DNA from: Actinacidiphila acididurans
GTDB taxonomy: Bacteria > Actinomycetota > Actinomycetes > Streptomycetales > Streptomycetaceae
Length of the DNA stretch: 38,701 nt
Direction of reading: 5' to 3'
Assembly (NCBI RefSeq): GCF_016918855.1
Contig: NZ_JADKYB010000041.1
Span: 1 to 38,701 of the forward strand
Shown here: positions 7,645-15,197 of the stretch, piece by piece
Layout of the letters: every line of letters begins with the position of its first letter
Position numbering within the stretch: position 1 is the stretch's first letter
Translations under genes and position numbers: made by a program
Notes under the pieces: model-generated
What the model saw: the letters and a program-made list of their open reading frames with translations, nothing else
Database searches by the model: none
Told to the model about the DNA's origin: nothing

Positions 7645-8964
7645 TCACTGACCGGCGGTGCCGGTCGGGTCGTCGTCCAGGCCGAGGCCCGGCAGCAGAC
7701 CGGGCAGCAGAGGCGGCAGTATCACCGAGTGATGGGTGGGCGATGCGGAGGGCGTCGCGGTGGGCGTGACGCCCGGCACCGGCGGCACGGACACCGACGG
7801 CGGGTCCAGCAGGTCGCCCGAGCCGCCGATCAGGCCGGGGGCGGAAGGGGCTGACGGCGACGGGCTGGGGCTCTGCGTGCCGCCCTGGCCGCTCTGGTCG
7901 CTCGCCGGCGCCGAGGGGGTCGCGTCGGTGGGTGTCGTGCCGGTGCCGCCGCCTCCGCCCTGCCCGGAGCCGGTGGGGCCGGAACCGCCGCCGCGGGAGC
8001 CGGGGGTGCCGCTGTCCTTCGGCTTGGGCAGCAGCGGCTCCAGCGGGGCCACCTCGTGGTCTATGGCGTCGAAGACCGAGGTCACCTGGTCGGAGACGTC
8101 GGTGAGCTGGCTGGGCAGTTTGCCGCGCAGCTCGCGCCAGCTCTCCCCGTGCTGCTGGGCGAAGGAGTTGAGCAGCTCCATCGGCTGGAGCGAGCCGTCC
8201 TCCTGGTAGGCATGGCTGAGCAGCCGGTGGCCCTCGGAGGCCTCCTGGTGCATCCCGGACAGGGCCTTGCGCACCTCGCCGACCGATTCCTGGTCCAGCG
8301 GGCCGCCGCGGCCCCGGTCCATCAGCCGGCGGGCCTCCTGCATCCGGGTGGCCGCCATGTCGAGGTAGACCTTGCCGCGCGAGGCGTCGCCGGTGGCCAG
8401 GTCCAGCTTCAGGTCCTCCATGCCGCGCTTGAGGCCGTACAGCGTGTCGCCGGGCAGCGCGTCGCTGCTCGCCGCCGCCACCCCGCCGAACGCCCCGGCC
8501 GCCACGCCGACGGTCAGCGAGCCGACCGCGAGGCGCCGGGACAGCTTCGAGCGCGGGCCGAGGCCGCGCAGGCGGCCGGCCCGCGACCGGTGGCTGCCGC
8601 CGCCCTCGGTGCGCTGCTGCGGGAGGCGCCGGGCGGTCTCGAAGCTGCCGTCGGCAAGGGCCTGTTCCATCGCGGCGATGAGCTGGGCGCGCTGGACGGT
8701 CTTCTTCTCCGCGTCCATCACCGGCCGCGGCCGGTTGCTGAGGGCCGCGGCCAGCGCGAGCATCGCCGGCTGGCCGGGATCGGCGTGCCGGTCCGCGGCA
8801 TGGGCGCCGTGCGCGCCGGTGGGCGCGCCGGCTGTGGGTGCGGCGGCGGTGGGGTGGGTGCCGCCGGCACTGTGCTCGCCAGTGGTCTCCCCGGGGACTG
8901 CGGCGTCCTCCAGGGCCTGGGCGAAGGCGTTCGCCCGGCGGTGTGCCATTGCCGGTCCGATCAC
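7645..8964 (-). CDS. rsbN: RsbN-type anti-sigma factor of BldN (DUF5667)
   Basis: This 439-residue protein has a cytoplasmic N-terminal domain rich in Ala/His, a single membrane segment at about residues 144-167 (LAVGSLTVGVAAGAFGG), and an extracytoplasmic helical DUF5667 domain from about 168 to 310, opening SSDALPGDTLYGLKR. A low-complexity Gly/Ser/Pro tail completes it. In S. venezuelae the gene directly downstream of bldN encodes RsbN, a membrane anti-sigma factor for sigma-BldN, so position and topology both support the assignment. The GTG at 8964 follows AGGAGG at 8-nt spacing; ATG 8949 is the alternative start. It is separated from bldN by 264 nt that appear to carry its own promoter. 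Confidence 0.84.
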   Translation of the reverse strand: MIGPAMAHRRANAFAQALEDAAVPGETTGEHSAGGTHPTAAAPTAGAPTGAHGAHAADRHADPGQPAMLALAAALSNRPRPVMDAEKKTVQRAQLIAAMEQALADGSFETARRLPQQRTEGGGSHRSRAGRLRGLGPRSKLSRRLAVGSLTVGVAAGAFGGVAAASSDALPGDTLYGLKRGMEDLKLDLATGDASRGKVYLDMAATRMQEARRLMDRGRGGPLDQESVGEVRKALSGMHQEASEGHRLLSHAYQEDGSLQPMELLNSFAQQHGESWRELRGKLPSQLTDVSDQVTSVFDAIDHEVAPLEPLLPKPKDSGTPGSRGGGSGPTGSGQGGGGGTGTTPTDATPSAPASDQSGQGGTQSPSPSPSAPSAPGLIGGSGDLLDPPSVSVPPVPGVTPTATPSASPTHHSVILPPLLPGLLPGLGLDDDPTGTAGQ

Positions 8965-9037
8965 GGGCGGCACCTCCTCTCGTCTTCCACACTCGACTGC
9001 CGGTGCCGCCAGGATGGTTGTACGCCTGCCGCTCCTC

Positions 9038-9051
9038 CACCCGATCGGGTG
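9038..9051. promoter_or_regulatory. 14-bp perfect palindrome in the rsbN leader
   Basis: The sequence CACCCGATCGGGTG is perfectly self-complementary and lies 74-87 nt upstream of the rsbN start. It is a candidate operator; I do not recognise it as the site of a known regulator. Confidence 0.35.
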
Positions 9052-9090
9052 AAAAGGCGGGAGAAGCGGTGAACAACCCTTGCGGGAGCC

Positions 9091-9115
9091 GGCACGAAGT
9101 GCCTGCATCCGATGC
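9091..9115. repeat. two abutting short palindromes near the rsbN promoter
   Basis: GGCAC-gaa-GTGCC is followed after one base by GCATC-c-GATGC. Both are perfect. They fall at the expected transcription start of the candidate rsbN promoter. Confidence 0.4.
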
Positions 9116-9142
9116 AACGAGTGCCCGGCGCGTTGGGTTACG
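9115..9142 (-). promoter_or_regulatory. candidate ECF-type promoter of rsbN
   Basis: Read on the minus strand, CGTAAC (9142-9137) and CGTTG (9119-9115) are separated by 17 nt, an arrangement typical of ECF sigma promoters. RsbN is reported to be transcribed from a BldN-dependent promoter in S. venezuelae, so this may be that site. The match to the precise BldN consensus is from memory and unverified. Confidence 0.42.
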
Positions 9143-9228
9143 CGGGCCGGAGGAGCCTTCCCCGGACGGTTGCCGGCGGTCGCCGGTCGTCGCCGGACCG
9201 TTACCGGTACGGCGCCGTCAGCTGCGGC

Positions 9229-10086
9229 TCACCGCGCGTCCTCCGGCAGCAGCCGGGCCAGTGTGCGTACGGCACGGTACTGCAACGTTTTGATCGCCCC
9301 TTCGTTCTTGCCCATCACGCGGGCGGTCTCGGCCACCGAGAGCCCCTGCAGGAAGCGCAGGGTGACGCACTCCTGCTGCTGCGGGTTGAGCTTGCGCACC
9401 GCGGTCAGCAGGGCCTCGTTGGACAGCGACTCCAGCACCGAGTCCTCGGGGCTGGGCTCGACCTCGTTGGCGTCGAGCATTTCGCCGGTGGTCACTTCGA
9501 GGCGGAAACGGCTCGACTTGAAGTGGTCGGCGACCAGATTGCGCGCGATCGTGACCAGCCAGGCGCCGAAGTCGCGCCCCTGCCAGGTGAAGGTGCCGAT
9601 CCGGCGCAGGGCGCGCAGGAACGTCTCGCTGGTCAGGTCCTCGGCGGTCGCCTTGGCCCCGACCCGGTAGTAGATGTACCGGTAGACGGTGTCGCTGTAG
9701 TGGTCGTAGAGCCGGCCGAACGCCTCGGTCTCGCCGTCCTGCGCCCGTTCGACCAGGTCCATCATCCGGCCGCTGTCGGTGTCGGCGGCCGGGCGCCGGG
9801 CGTGCGCGCCCGGCGCGGCGGTGTGCGTCTGCTGCGCGGAATGCGCGGAGTGCGCCCCGGAGCGGGCAGCGCTCTGGGCGTGGTGGGGGCTGTTGCGGGT
9901 GCGTCTGCCTGCGGTGCTGCTGATTTCGGCCAGCGCGTAGGCCGGCCCGGAGGCGGTGGGGCCGGAGGAACCGGACGTGGCGAGGACTGGCGTGGCGGGC
10001 GCCGGGACCGTGCGCCGGATCTGGTCGAGGACCAGTGCGCGCAGCGCCGCCAGGCCGGAGGTGTCAACCCCGTCGAGTGGGTACAC
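9229..10086 (-). CDS. bldN: ECF sigma factor BldN (pro-sigma form)
   Basis: This 285-residue extracytoplasmic-function sigma factor has region 2 at about residues 110-180 (RLYDHYSDTVYRYIYYRVG, then LTSETFLRALRRI). Region 4 at about 225-280 carries the helix-turn-helix LSVAETARVMGKNEGAIKT. Before region 2 there is an extension of about 105 residues rich in Ala, Ser and His. S. coelicolor BldN is made as a proprotein with a comparable cleaved N-terminal extension. BldN is needed for aerial hyphae, driving the chaplin, rodlin and bldM genes. The GTG at 10086 is preceded by GGGAG at 6 nt. rsbN lies immediately downstream. Confidence 0.93.
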   Translation of the reverse strand: MYPLDGVDTSGLAALRALVLDQIRRTVPAPATPVLATSGSSGPTASGPAYALAEISSTAGRRTRNSPHHAQSAARSGAHSAHSAQQTHTAAPGAHARRPAADTDSGRMMDLVERAQDGETEAFGRLYDHYSDTVYRYIYYRVGAKATAEDLTSETFLRALRRIGTFTWQGRDFGAWLVTIARNLVADHFKSSRFRLEVTTGEMLDANEVEPSPEDSVLESLSNEALLTAVRKLNPQQQECVTLRFLQGLSVAETARVMGKNEGAIKTLQYRAVRTLARLLPEDAR

Positions 10087-10261
10087 GGGACTCCCAGAGG
10101 CAGAACTTCCATCACGTGCAGTACGGGACCGTTCACCCGTCGTGGCGACGTGTGGGTACCGGAGTGCGTCTGAGGAGAATAACGCTTCGTACAGGCGACG
10201 CTACACCGAGTTGCTCAAATCGCCGTTTCCGCCGCTTCCTGTACGGATTGGCGATCGACCA

Positions 10262-10310
10262 ATTATCGAACAGGTGGCCATAGTTGACCACTTGGGTTCG
10301 TGAAGTGGTC
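10262..10310 (-). promoter_or_regulatory. bldN upstream region: palindrome and candidate -10
   Basis: An inverted repeat GACCACTT-N9-AAGTGGTC (10286-10310; 8-9-8, perfect) lies about 200 nt upstream of the bldN start. On the minus strand GATAAT (10267-10262) is a good -10 candidate, which would put the palindrome over the -35 region. In S. coelicolor bldN is repressed by BldD, but the palindrome does not fit the BldD consensus. The rest of the 372-nt gap (10087-10458) shows nothing else clear. Confidence 0.42.
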
Positions 10311-10458
10311 GCGGAGAGAGCGTGTTGTTCCGGCGGGGATCTGTTCGCGGCCCCGGACGTAAACGTGTGCGGATACCCGCGCGTCGCCGTACCCGTAAAG
10401 GGCGCGGCGGCGCGCCGGTCGACGGTCGTGCGCAGGAGCACCGCTCAGTGGCGGGGGC

Positions 10459-11469
10459 TCAGTGGTGGCGCCGGCGGTGGATCGCCGCCGCGGCGATCGC
10501 GCCGCCGGCCAGCGCGCCCAGGCCCGCCGCGGCGGGCACGCCGACCCGGACCGCCTTGCGGCCGGTGCGATAGTCACGAAGGCGCCACCCCTCGGCGCGG
10601 GCGTGCCTGCGCAGCCGGGCGTCGGGGTTGATCGCGTACGGGTGGCCGACCAGGGACAGTATCGGGATGTCGTTGTGCGAGTCGCTGTAGGCGGCGCACC
10701 GCGACAGGTCCAGGTCCTCGGCGACCGCCAGCGCCCGTACCGCCTCGGCCTTCGCCGGGCCGTGCAGCGGCTCGCCGACCAGCCGGCCGGTGTAGATGCC
10801 GTTGACCGACTCCGCCACCGTGCCCAGCGCGCCGGTCAGGCCCAGCCGCCGGGCGATGATGGTCGCGGTCTCCACCGGCGCCGCGGTCACCAGCCACACC
10901 CGCTGGCCGGCGTCCAGGTGGGCCTGGGCCAGCGCACGGGTGCCCGGCCAGATCTTGCTGGCCATGTACTCGTCGTAGATGTCCTCGCCGATGGCCATCA
11001 GTTCCTCGACGCGGTGCCCCTTGACGATCGACAGTGCGCTGTCCCGGGCGTCCTGCATGTGCGCGGGGTCCTCCAGCCCGGCCAGCCGGAAGTACGTCTG
11101 CTGCCAGGCGAAGCGCACCAGGTCCCGCTTGTCGAAGAACTTCCGCTTGTACAGGCCGCGGCCGAAGTGGAACAGAGCGGCGCCCTGCATCACCGTGTTG
11201 TCCAGGTCGAAGAACGCCGCGGCCCGCACGTCGCACGCCACCGGCACGTCGGGGATCCCCGCCGCGAGATCGTCCGGGATCTCCGCCGGCGGCGCGTCCT
11301 GCGGGGCCAGATCGGGCACGTCGGCCAGGCCGGTCAGCGCGGACAGGTCCGTGGGGGCCGGCCCGGTCGTCAGAGCGGCCTCCGCTGCGGCCGCCGCGGC
11401 CTCGCCGGCCAGCACGCTCCGCTCGGTCGTGGTCTGCCTACGGGGGGTGAGCCATCTGAGTGCGGCCAT
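10459..11469 (-). CDS. HAD-IB family hydrolase (SerB/CicA-like)
   Basis: This 336-residue protein has an approximately 80-residue Ala/Pro-rich N-terminus, then a HAD domain with motif I AAFFDLDNTVMQG (nucleophile Asp88, Asp90). Motif II is VWLVTAAP, and the acidic motif AAYSDSHNDIPIL is near residue 270. A basic hydrophobic C-terminus (VRVGVPAAAGLGALAGGAI then HRRRHH) could be a membrane tail. This layout fits the HAD-IB subfamily related to phosphoserine phosphatase; the substrate is unknown. The gene belongs to the conserved block next to bldN. The ATG at 11469 was chosen; the frame extends further upstream but would overlap the divergent glutaredoxin gene. Confidence 0.8.
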   Translation of the reverse strand: MAALRWLTPRRQTTTERSVLAGEAAAAAAEAALTTGPAPTDLSALTGLADVPDLAPQDAPPAEIPDDLAAGIPDVPVACDVRAAAFFDLDNTVMQGAALFHFGRGLYKRKFFDKRDLVRFAWQQTYFRLAGLEDPAHMQDARDSALSIVKGHRVEELMAIGEDIYDEYMASKIWPGTRALAQAHLDAGQRVWLVTAAPVETATIIARRLGLTGALGTVAESVNGIYTGRLVGEPLHGPAKAEAVRALAVAEDLDLSRCAAYSDSHNDIPILSLVGHPYAINPDARLRRHARAEGWRLRDYRTGRKAVRVGVPAAAGLGALAGGAIAAAAIHRRRHH

Positions 11470-11562
11470 GACGCGAGCATAACCACCTTGCGGGGCAAGG
11501 CTGATGCGCACACCGGGCAGGCACGTGAACTCCATGCGACACCTTGGCCGTACCTTTGCCGC

Positions 11563-11802
11563 ATGACGACTGTGACGCTCATCGGCAAGCCCGGCTGCCA
11601 TCTGTGCGACGACGCCCGCGTCGTGGTGACCAAGGTGGCGGCCGAGACCGGCGCGGTGGTGGAGGAGCGGGACATCACCCAGGATCCGGAACTGCACGAG
11701 CGGTACTGGGAACAGATTCCGGTCGTGCTCGTGGACGGCGAGCAGCACACCTTCTGGCGGGTGGACGAGAAGCGGCTGCGCAGCGCGCTCGCGGGCGGGT
11801 GA
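11563..11802 (+). CDS. Glutaredoxin-like (DUF836) thiol-disulfide protein
   Basis: This 79-residue protein is a minimal thioredoxin fold. The redox motif is CHLC (IGKPGCHLCDDA) after the first strand. The cis-proline block reads WEQIPVVLVDGEQ, followed by a short C-terminal helix (DEKRLRSALAG). The size matches actinobacterial glutaredoxin-like proteins, which may work with mycothiol rather than glutathione. The ATG follows tttgccgc and lacks a clear ribosome site, so the transcript may be nearly leaderless. It is divergent from the HAD-IB gene, with a 93-nt gap. Confidence 0.82.
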   Translation: MTTVTLIGKPGCHLCDDARVVVTKVAAETGAVVEERDITQDPELHERYWEQIPVVLVDGEQHTFWRVDEKRLRSALAGG

Positions 11803-11851
11803 CCCGAGGCGGGGCACTGTGTGAAATCGCGCACGAACGCATGGGTGTTTT

Positions 11852-11871
11852 GAGAGTGTTACCCGACTCTC
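11852..11871. repeat. inverted repeat upstream of the exonuclease gene
   Basis: GAGAGT-N8-ACTCTC (perfect 6-bp arms) lies 67-86 nt before the exonuclease start, in an AT-richer patch. It could be an operator or the 3' hairpin of the glutaredoxin transcript; there is no T run. Confidence 0.3.
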
Positions 11872-11937
11872 CCACGTATTCGATTACCATCAAGGCGTTT
11901 TGTACATGCCGGGGGCGATGCGTGAGGAGTGTGGCAG

Positions 11938-12693
11938 GTGTCCCCGGTGGTCCCGATCCGCGGCCGAGTTCCGCAGCCGCGTCCGTACCCGGCCCCTGAG
12001 CCGACCCCGTACGACGGCGGCTGGGCGGTGGTGGACCTGGAGGCGAGCGGCTCCTCCTCGCGCCGGCACCGGGTGGTGGAACTGGCCGTGGTGCTGCTGG
12101 ACCGCGATCTCGAGCCGCAGGGCGAGTTCACCACGCTCGTCGACCCGCAGGGGCCGGTCGGGCCCACCCACATCCACGGCATCGAGCCCGCCCACCTGGC
12201 CGGCGCGCCGCGGTTCGGCGGGATCGCCGGGCGGCTGCTGGGACTGCTGCGCGGCCGGGTGCTGGTCGGCCACAACGTCGGCTGCGACCGGTCCTTCCTG
12301 GTCGCCGAGTACGCCCGGGTCGGCCTGCGGCTGCCGGTCGTCCCCGAGCTGTGCACGATGCGGATGGCCACGCGGTACGGCGAGCCGGGCGGGACATCGT
12401 ACGGACTGAGCCTGCGGGCCTGCGCCGCCGCGATAGGCGTCACCGGCTGGCGCCCGCACACCGCGCTGGAGGACGCCCGCGCCACCGCCGCGCTGCTCGC
12501 CCACTACGCCCCGCGCGCGGCGGGTCTGGACCGGCTGCTGACCGCCGCGGCCGCGGTCCGCTGGCCCGAACCGGCAGAACTTTCCGGCCTTTCCGGCGCC
12601 GACGCGCTGTGGACCGCCCGCCCCGCGTGGGCCGCGCCGGGCAACGATTCGGCCCCTCGTTCGGTGCCCGATGTCCGGAATGGGCTGGCGTGA
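11938..12693 (+). CDS. 3'-5' exonuclease, DnaQ-like DEDDh family
   Basis: This 251-residue protein is a single exonuclease domain. Exo I is VVDLEASG with the metal-binding Asp and Glu, Exo II is HNVGCDRSFL, and Exo III is HTALEDARATAAL with the catalytic His and Asp, so all four DEDDh acidic positions are present. It resembles the proofreading epsilon subunit but is not linked to a polymerase gene, so it is likely a repair or RNase-T-like nuclease. The GTG at 11938 was chosen because GAGGAG ends 8 nt before it; GTG 11929 is too close to that site. Confidence 0.85.
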   Translation: MSPVVPIRGRVPQPRPYPAPEPTPYDGGWAVVDLEASGSSSRRHRVVELAVVLLDRDLEPQGEFTTLVDPQGPVGPTHIHGIEPAHLAGAPRFGGIAGRLLGLLRGRVLVGHNVGCDRSFLVAEYARVGLRLPVVPELCTMRMATRYGEPGGTSYGLSLRACAAAIGVTGWRPHTALEDARATAALLAHYAPRAAGLDRLLTAAAAVRWPEPAELSGLSGADALWTARPAWAAPGNDSAPRSVPDVRNGLA

Positions 12694-12729
12694 TGCCCAT
12701 CACTTCCCGCGGGCAAATCGGACACCATC

Positions 12730-12749
12730 TTTGTGCACGCGTTCACAAA
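12730..12749. promoter_or_regulatory. Rex operator (ROP site)
   Basis: The palindrome TTTGTGCACG-CGTTCACAAA has one mismatched pair and matches the Rex consensus TTGTGNNN..TTCACAA. It lies 76-95 nt upstream of the rex start. In S. coelicolor Rex represses its own rex-hemACD operon at such a site when NADH is low relative to NAD+, so autoregulation is expected here. Confidence 0.9.
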
Positions 12750-12824
12750 GACATAGCCTGGCGTCCACGGGGCGGCCCCAAGGACCGTGGTCGTCCTCAG
12801 CCCAGCTCTACCCGCAGGAGCACC

Positions 12825-13538
12825 GTGGCAACTGGCCGATCACACCGACCGGCGACCCGTAGCCGAGGAATTCCCGAGGCCACCGTCGCCAGGCTTCCGC
12901 TGTACCTGCGGGCGCTGACAGCTCTGTCCGAGCGCTCGGTGCCCACCGTGTCGTCGGAGGAGCTCGCCGCCGCCGCCGGAGTCAATTCGGCCAAGCTGCG
13001 CAAGGACTTCTCCTACCTCGGCTCGTACGGCACACGAGGCGTCGGCTACGACGTGGAGTACCTCGTGTACCAGATCAGCCGTGAACTCGGACTGACCCAG
13101 GACTGGCCGGTCGTCATCGTCGGTATCGGCAACCTCGGCGCCGCCCTGGCCAACTACGGCGGTTTCGCCTCCCGCGGCTTTCGGGTGGCCGCCCTGCTCG
13201 ACGCGGACACCGCGCTGGCCGGCAAGCTGGTGGCCGGCCTGCCGGTCCGGCACATCGACGAGCTGGAGACGATCGTCGCGGACAGCCAGGTGTCCATCGG
13301 CGTCATCGCCACCCCGGCCGGCGCCGCCCAGGAGGTCACCGACCGCCTCGTCGCGGCCGGCGTCACCTCCATCCTGAACTTCGCGCCCACCGTGCTGTCC
13401 GTCCCCGACGGGGTCGACGTACGCAAGGTGGACCTGTCCATCGAGCTGCAGATCCTCGCCTTCCACGAGCAGCGCAAGGCCGGGGACGAGGACCGTCAGG
13501 AACCCGACGGGGACGTACCCGCCGTGATGCCGGCATGA
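12825..13538 (+). CDS. rex: Redox-sensing transcriptional repressor Rex
   Basis: This 237-residue protein has an N-terminal winged helix (about 15-85) containing VSSEELAAAAGVNSAKLRKD and SYLGSYGTRGVGY. A Rossmann domain follows with the NADH-binding loop VVIVGIGNLGAALA (Gly100 to Gly105). The C-terminal helix FHEQRKAG is the domain-swapped dimer arm. Rex dimers bind ROP sites and release DNA when NADH rises, tying respiratory and heme gene expression to redox state. The GTG start follows AGGAG at a short spacing. Its stop overlaps the hemA ATG (ATGA), so the two are cotranslated. Confidence 0.95.
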   Translation: MATGRSHRPATRSRGIPEATVARLPLYLRALTALSERSVPTVSSEELAAAAGVNSAKLRKDFSYLGSYGTRGVGYDVEYLVYQISRELGLTQDWPVVIVGIGNLGAALANYGGFASRGFRVAALLDADTALAGKLVAGLPVRHIDELETIVADSQVSIGVIATPAGAAQEVTDRLVAAGVTSILNFAPTVLSVPDGVDVRKVDLSIELQILAFHEQRKAGDEDRQEPDGDVPAVMPA

Positions 13539-14917
13539 GCGTCCTGGTCGTCGGGCTCAGCCACCGCAGCGCCCCGGTGAGCGTGCTGGAGCGGGCCGCG
13601 CTGGCCGACGGCGCGCGCGGGCCGCTGCTGCGGGACGCGTTGGCCGCCGAGCCGGCCGCCGAGGCGGTCGTGCTGTCCACCTGCAACCGCATCGAGCTGT
13701 ACGCGGACGTCAACAAGTTCCACGCCGGGGTCGCCGAGCTGTCCACGCTGCTCGCCCGGCACAGCGAGGTGCCGCTGGAGGAGCTGACCCCGCACCTGTA
13801 CGTGCACTACGAGGACCGGGCCGTGCACCACCTGCTCACGGTGGCCTGCGGGCTGGACTCCATGGTGGTCGGCGAGGGCCAGATCCTCGGCCAGATCAAG
13901 GACGCGCTCGCCCTCGGCCAGGAACTGCACACCGCCGGCCGGCTGCTCAACGACCTCTTCCAGCAGGCACTGCGGGTCGGCAAGCGGGCACACTCCGAGA
14001 CCGGCATCGACCGGGCCGGGCAGTCCCTGGTCACCTTCGGCCTGGCCCAGTTCGCGCCCGACGCCCTGCCCGGCCGCCGCGCCCTCGTGGTCGGCGCCGG
14101 CTCCATGTCCTCCCTGGCCGCCGCCACCCTCGCCCGCTCCGGCGTGGCCGAGGTCACGATCGCCAACCGTACGGTCGAGCGCGCGCGCCGCCTCGCCCAC
14201 CTCATCGGCGAGCAGGGCACGCCGGCCCGGGCCGCCACCATGGACGAGGTCCCGGCCGCCCTCGCGGCCGCCGACATCGTCGTCTCCTGCACCGGCTCCA
14301 CCGGCCTCGTCCTGACCGCCGACCAGCTCAAGGCCGCGGTCCACGGACGCGGTGGCGCGCCGCTGGCCGTCCTGGACCTGGCCATGCCCCGGGACGTCGA
14401 CGCCGCCGCGCACACCCTGGACGGCGTCCACCTGGTCGACATCGAGTCCCTGGCCGCGGCCTCCGCGGACGCGCCCATGGCGTCCGACGTGGACCAGGTC
14501 CGGGCGATCGTCACCGAGGAGGTCACGGCGTTCGGTGCCGCCCAGCGGGCGGCCCGCATCACTCCCACGGTGGTCGCGCTGCGCGCGATGGCCGCGGACG
14601 TGGTGGCGAGTGAGCTCGCCCGGCTCGACGGGCGGGTGCCCGGTCTTGACGCCAAGGAGCGGGCCGAGGTCGCGCAGACGGTTCGCCGCGTCGTGGACAA
14701 GCTCTTGCACGCGCCTACGGTGCGGGTGAAGCAGCTTGCCGGGGAGCCCGGGGGAGCCGGGTACGCCGATGCGCTCCGGGAATTGTTCGACCTTGACCCG
14801 CAGGCTGTCGTTGCGGTCAGCCGGGCGGAACCCGGGCCCGTGCAAGGGGCTTCTTCCGTGGTTCCGCCGGGGGTGCCTGTGCCGATGCCTCGTGGGGACG
14901 GGGGCAGTAATGGGTGA
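13535..14917 (+). CDS. hemA: Glutamyl-tRNA reductase
   Basis: This 460-residue protein catalyses NADPH-dependent reduction of glutamyl-tRNA to glutamate-1-semialdehyde, the first committed step of the C5 tetrapyrrole pathway. The N-terminal catalytic domain has GLSHRSAPV and the nucleophile in STCNRIELY (Cys50). EGQILGQIKDA follows, then the NADPH domain RALVVGAGSMSSLAA. The C-terminal helical dimerisation domain is complete. The tail after about residue 430 is low-complexity. It starts inside the rex stop codon. The gene looks intact, in contrast to the hemC relic downstream. Confidence 0.95.
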   Translation: MSVLVVGLSHRSAPVSVLERAALADGARGPLLRDALAAEPAAEAVVLSTCNRIELYADVNKFHAGVAELSTLLARHSEVPLEELTPHLYVHYEDRAVHHLLTVACGLDSMVVGEGQILGQIKDALALGQELHTAGRLLNDLFQQALRVGKRAHSETGIDRAGQSLVTFGLAQFAPDALPGRRALVVGAGSMSSLAAATLARSGVAEVTIANRTVERARRLAHLIGEQGTPARAATMDEVPAALAAADIVVSCTGSTGLVLTADQLKAAVHGRGGAPLAVLDLAMPRDVDAAAHTLDGVHLVDIESLAAASADAPMASDVDQVRAIVTEEVTAFGAAQRAARITPTVVALRAMAADVVASELARLDGRVPGLDAKERAEVAQTVRRVVDKLLHAPTVRVKQLAGEPGGAGYADALRELFDLDPQAVVAVSRAEPGPVQGASSVVPPGVPVPMPRGDGGSNG

Positions 14918-14949
14918 GGTGTTCCGCTGGGGCGGTGACCGGGGCGGCA

Positions 14950-15055
14950 ACCAACTCGGGTCGTTGCGGTTCGTTGCCGACTGCCGGTCCGTTGTGGCTT
15001 GTCGCGCAGTTCCCCGCGCCCCTGAAGGTGACCTTGCTCCCGCCGGGTGCCGTCC
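14950..15055 (+). repeat. dispersed Streptomyces intergenic repeat, copy A
   Basis: The segment contains the blocks gttgtggcttgtcgcgcag, ccccgcgcccctgaaggt and cttgctcccgccggg. These recur in inverted orientation at 17411-17540 of this window. I recognise the core as a short, highly repeated streptomycete intergenic element. Here it occupies the place where the 5' half of hemC should be. Confidence 0.65.
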
Positions 15056-15063
15056 TTCCGGCT

Positions 15064-15141
15064 CGCCGCGGACTGGCGTCCGCGCCCCTGAGGGGTGCCG
15101 CACGCCGCGGACTGGCGTCCGCGTCCTTGAGATGTGCCGTA
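15064..15141 (+). repeat. 39-bp tandem repeat, two copies
   Basis: A 29-nt core beginning cgccgcggactggcgtccgc occurs at 15064-15092 and 15103-15131 with two differences, and the flanking bases are partly shared to give a 39-nt period. The period is divisible by three, so the reading frame running into the hemC relic is not disturbed. Confidence 0.75.
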
Positions 15142-15197
15142 CTCCCGGTCGAAACTCCTTCCGGGCGTGTCGTACTGCACGTTCGGGAAAGCCGCAG

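Noticed and set aside
10130..10147. Possible BldD box upstream of bldN (ttcacccgtcgtgg)
   Set aside because: It matches only about two thirds of the fixed positions of the BldD consensus as I recall it, too few to call.
9112..10173. Long plus-strand open frame antisense to bldN
   Set aside because: BldN on the minus strand has full sigma regions 2 and 4; the plus frame has no recognisable domain.
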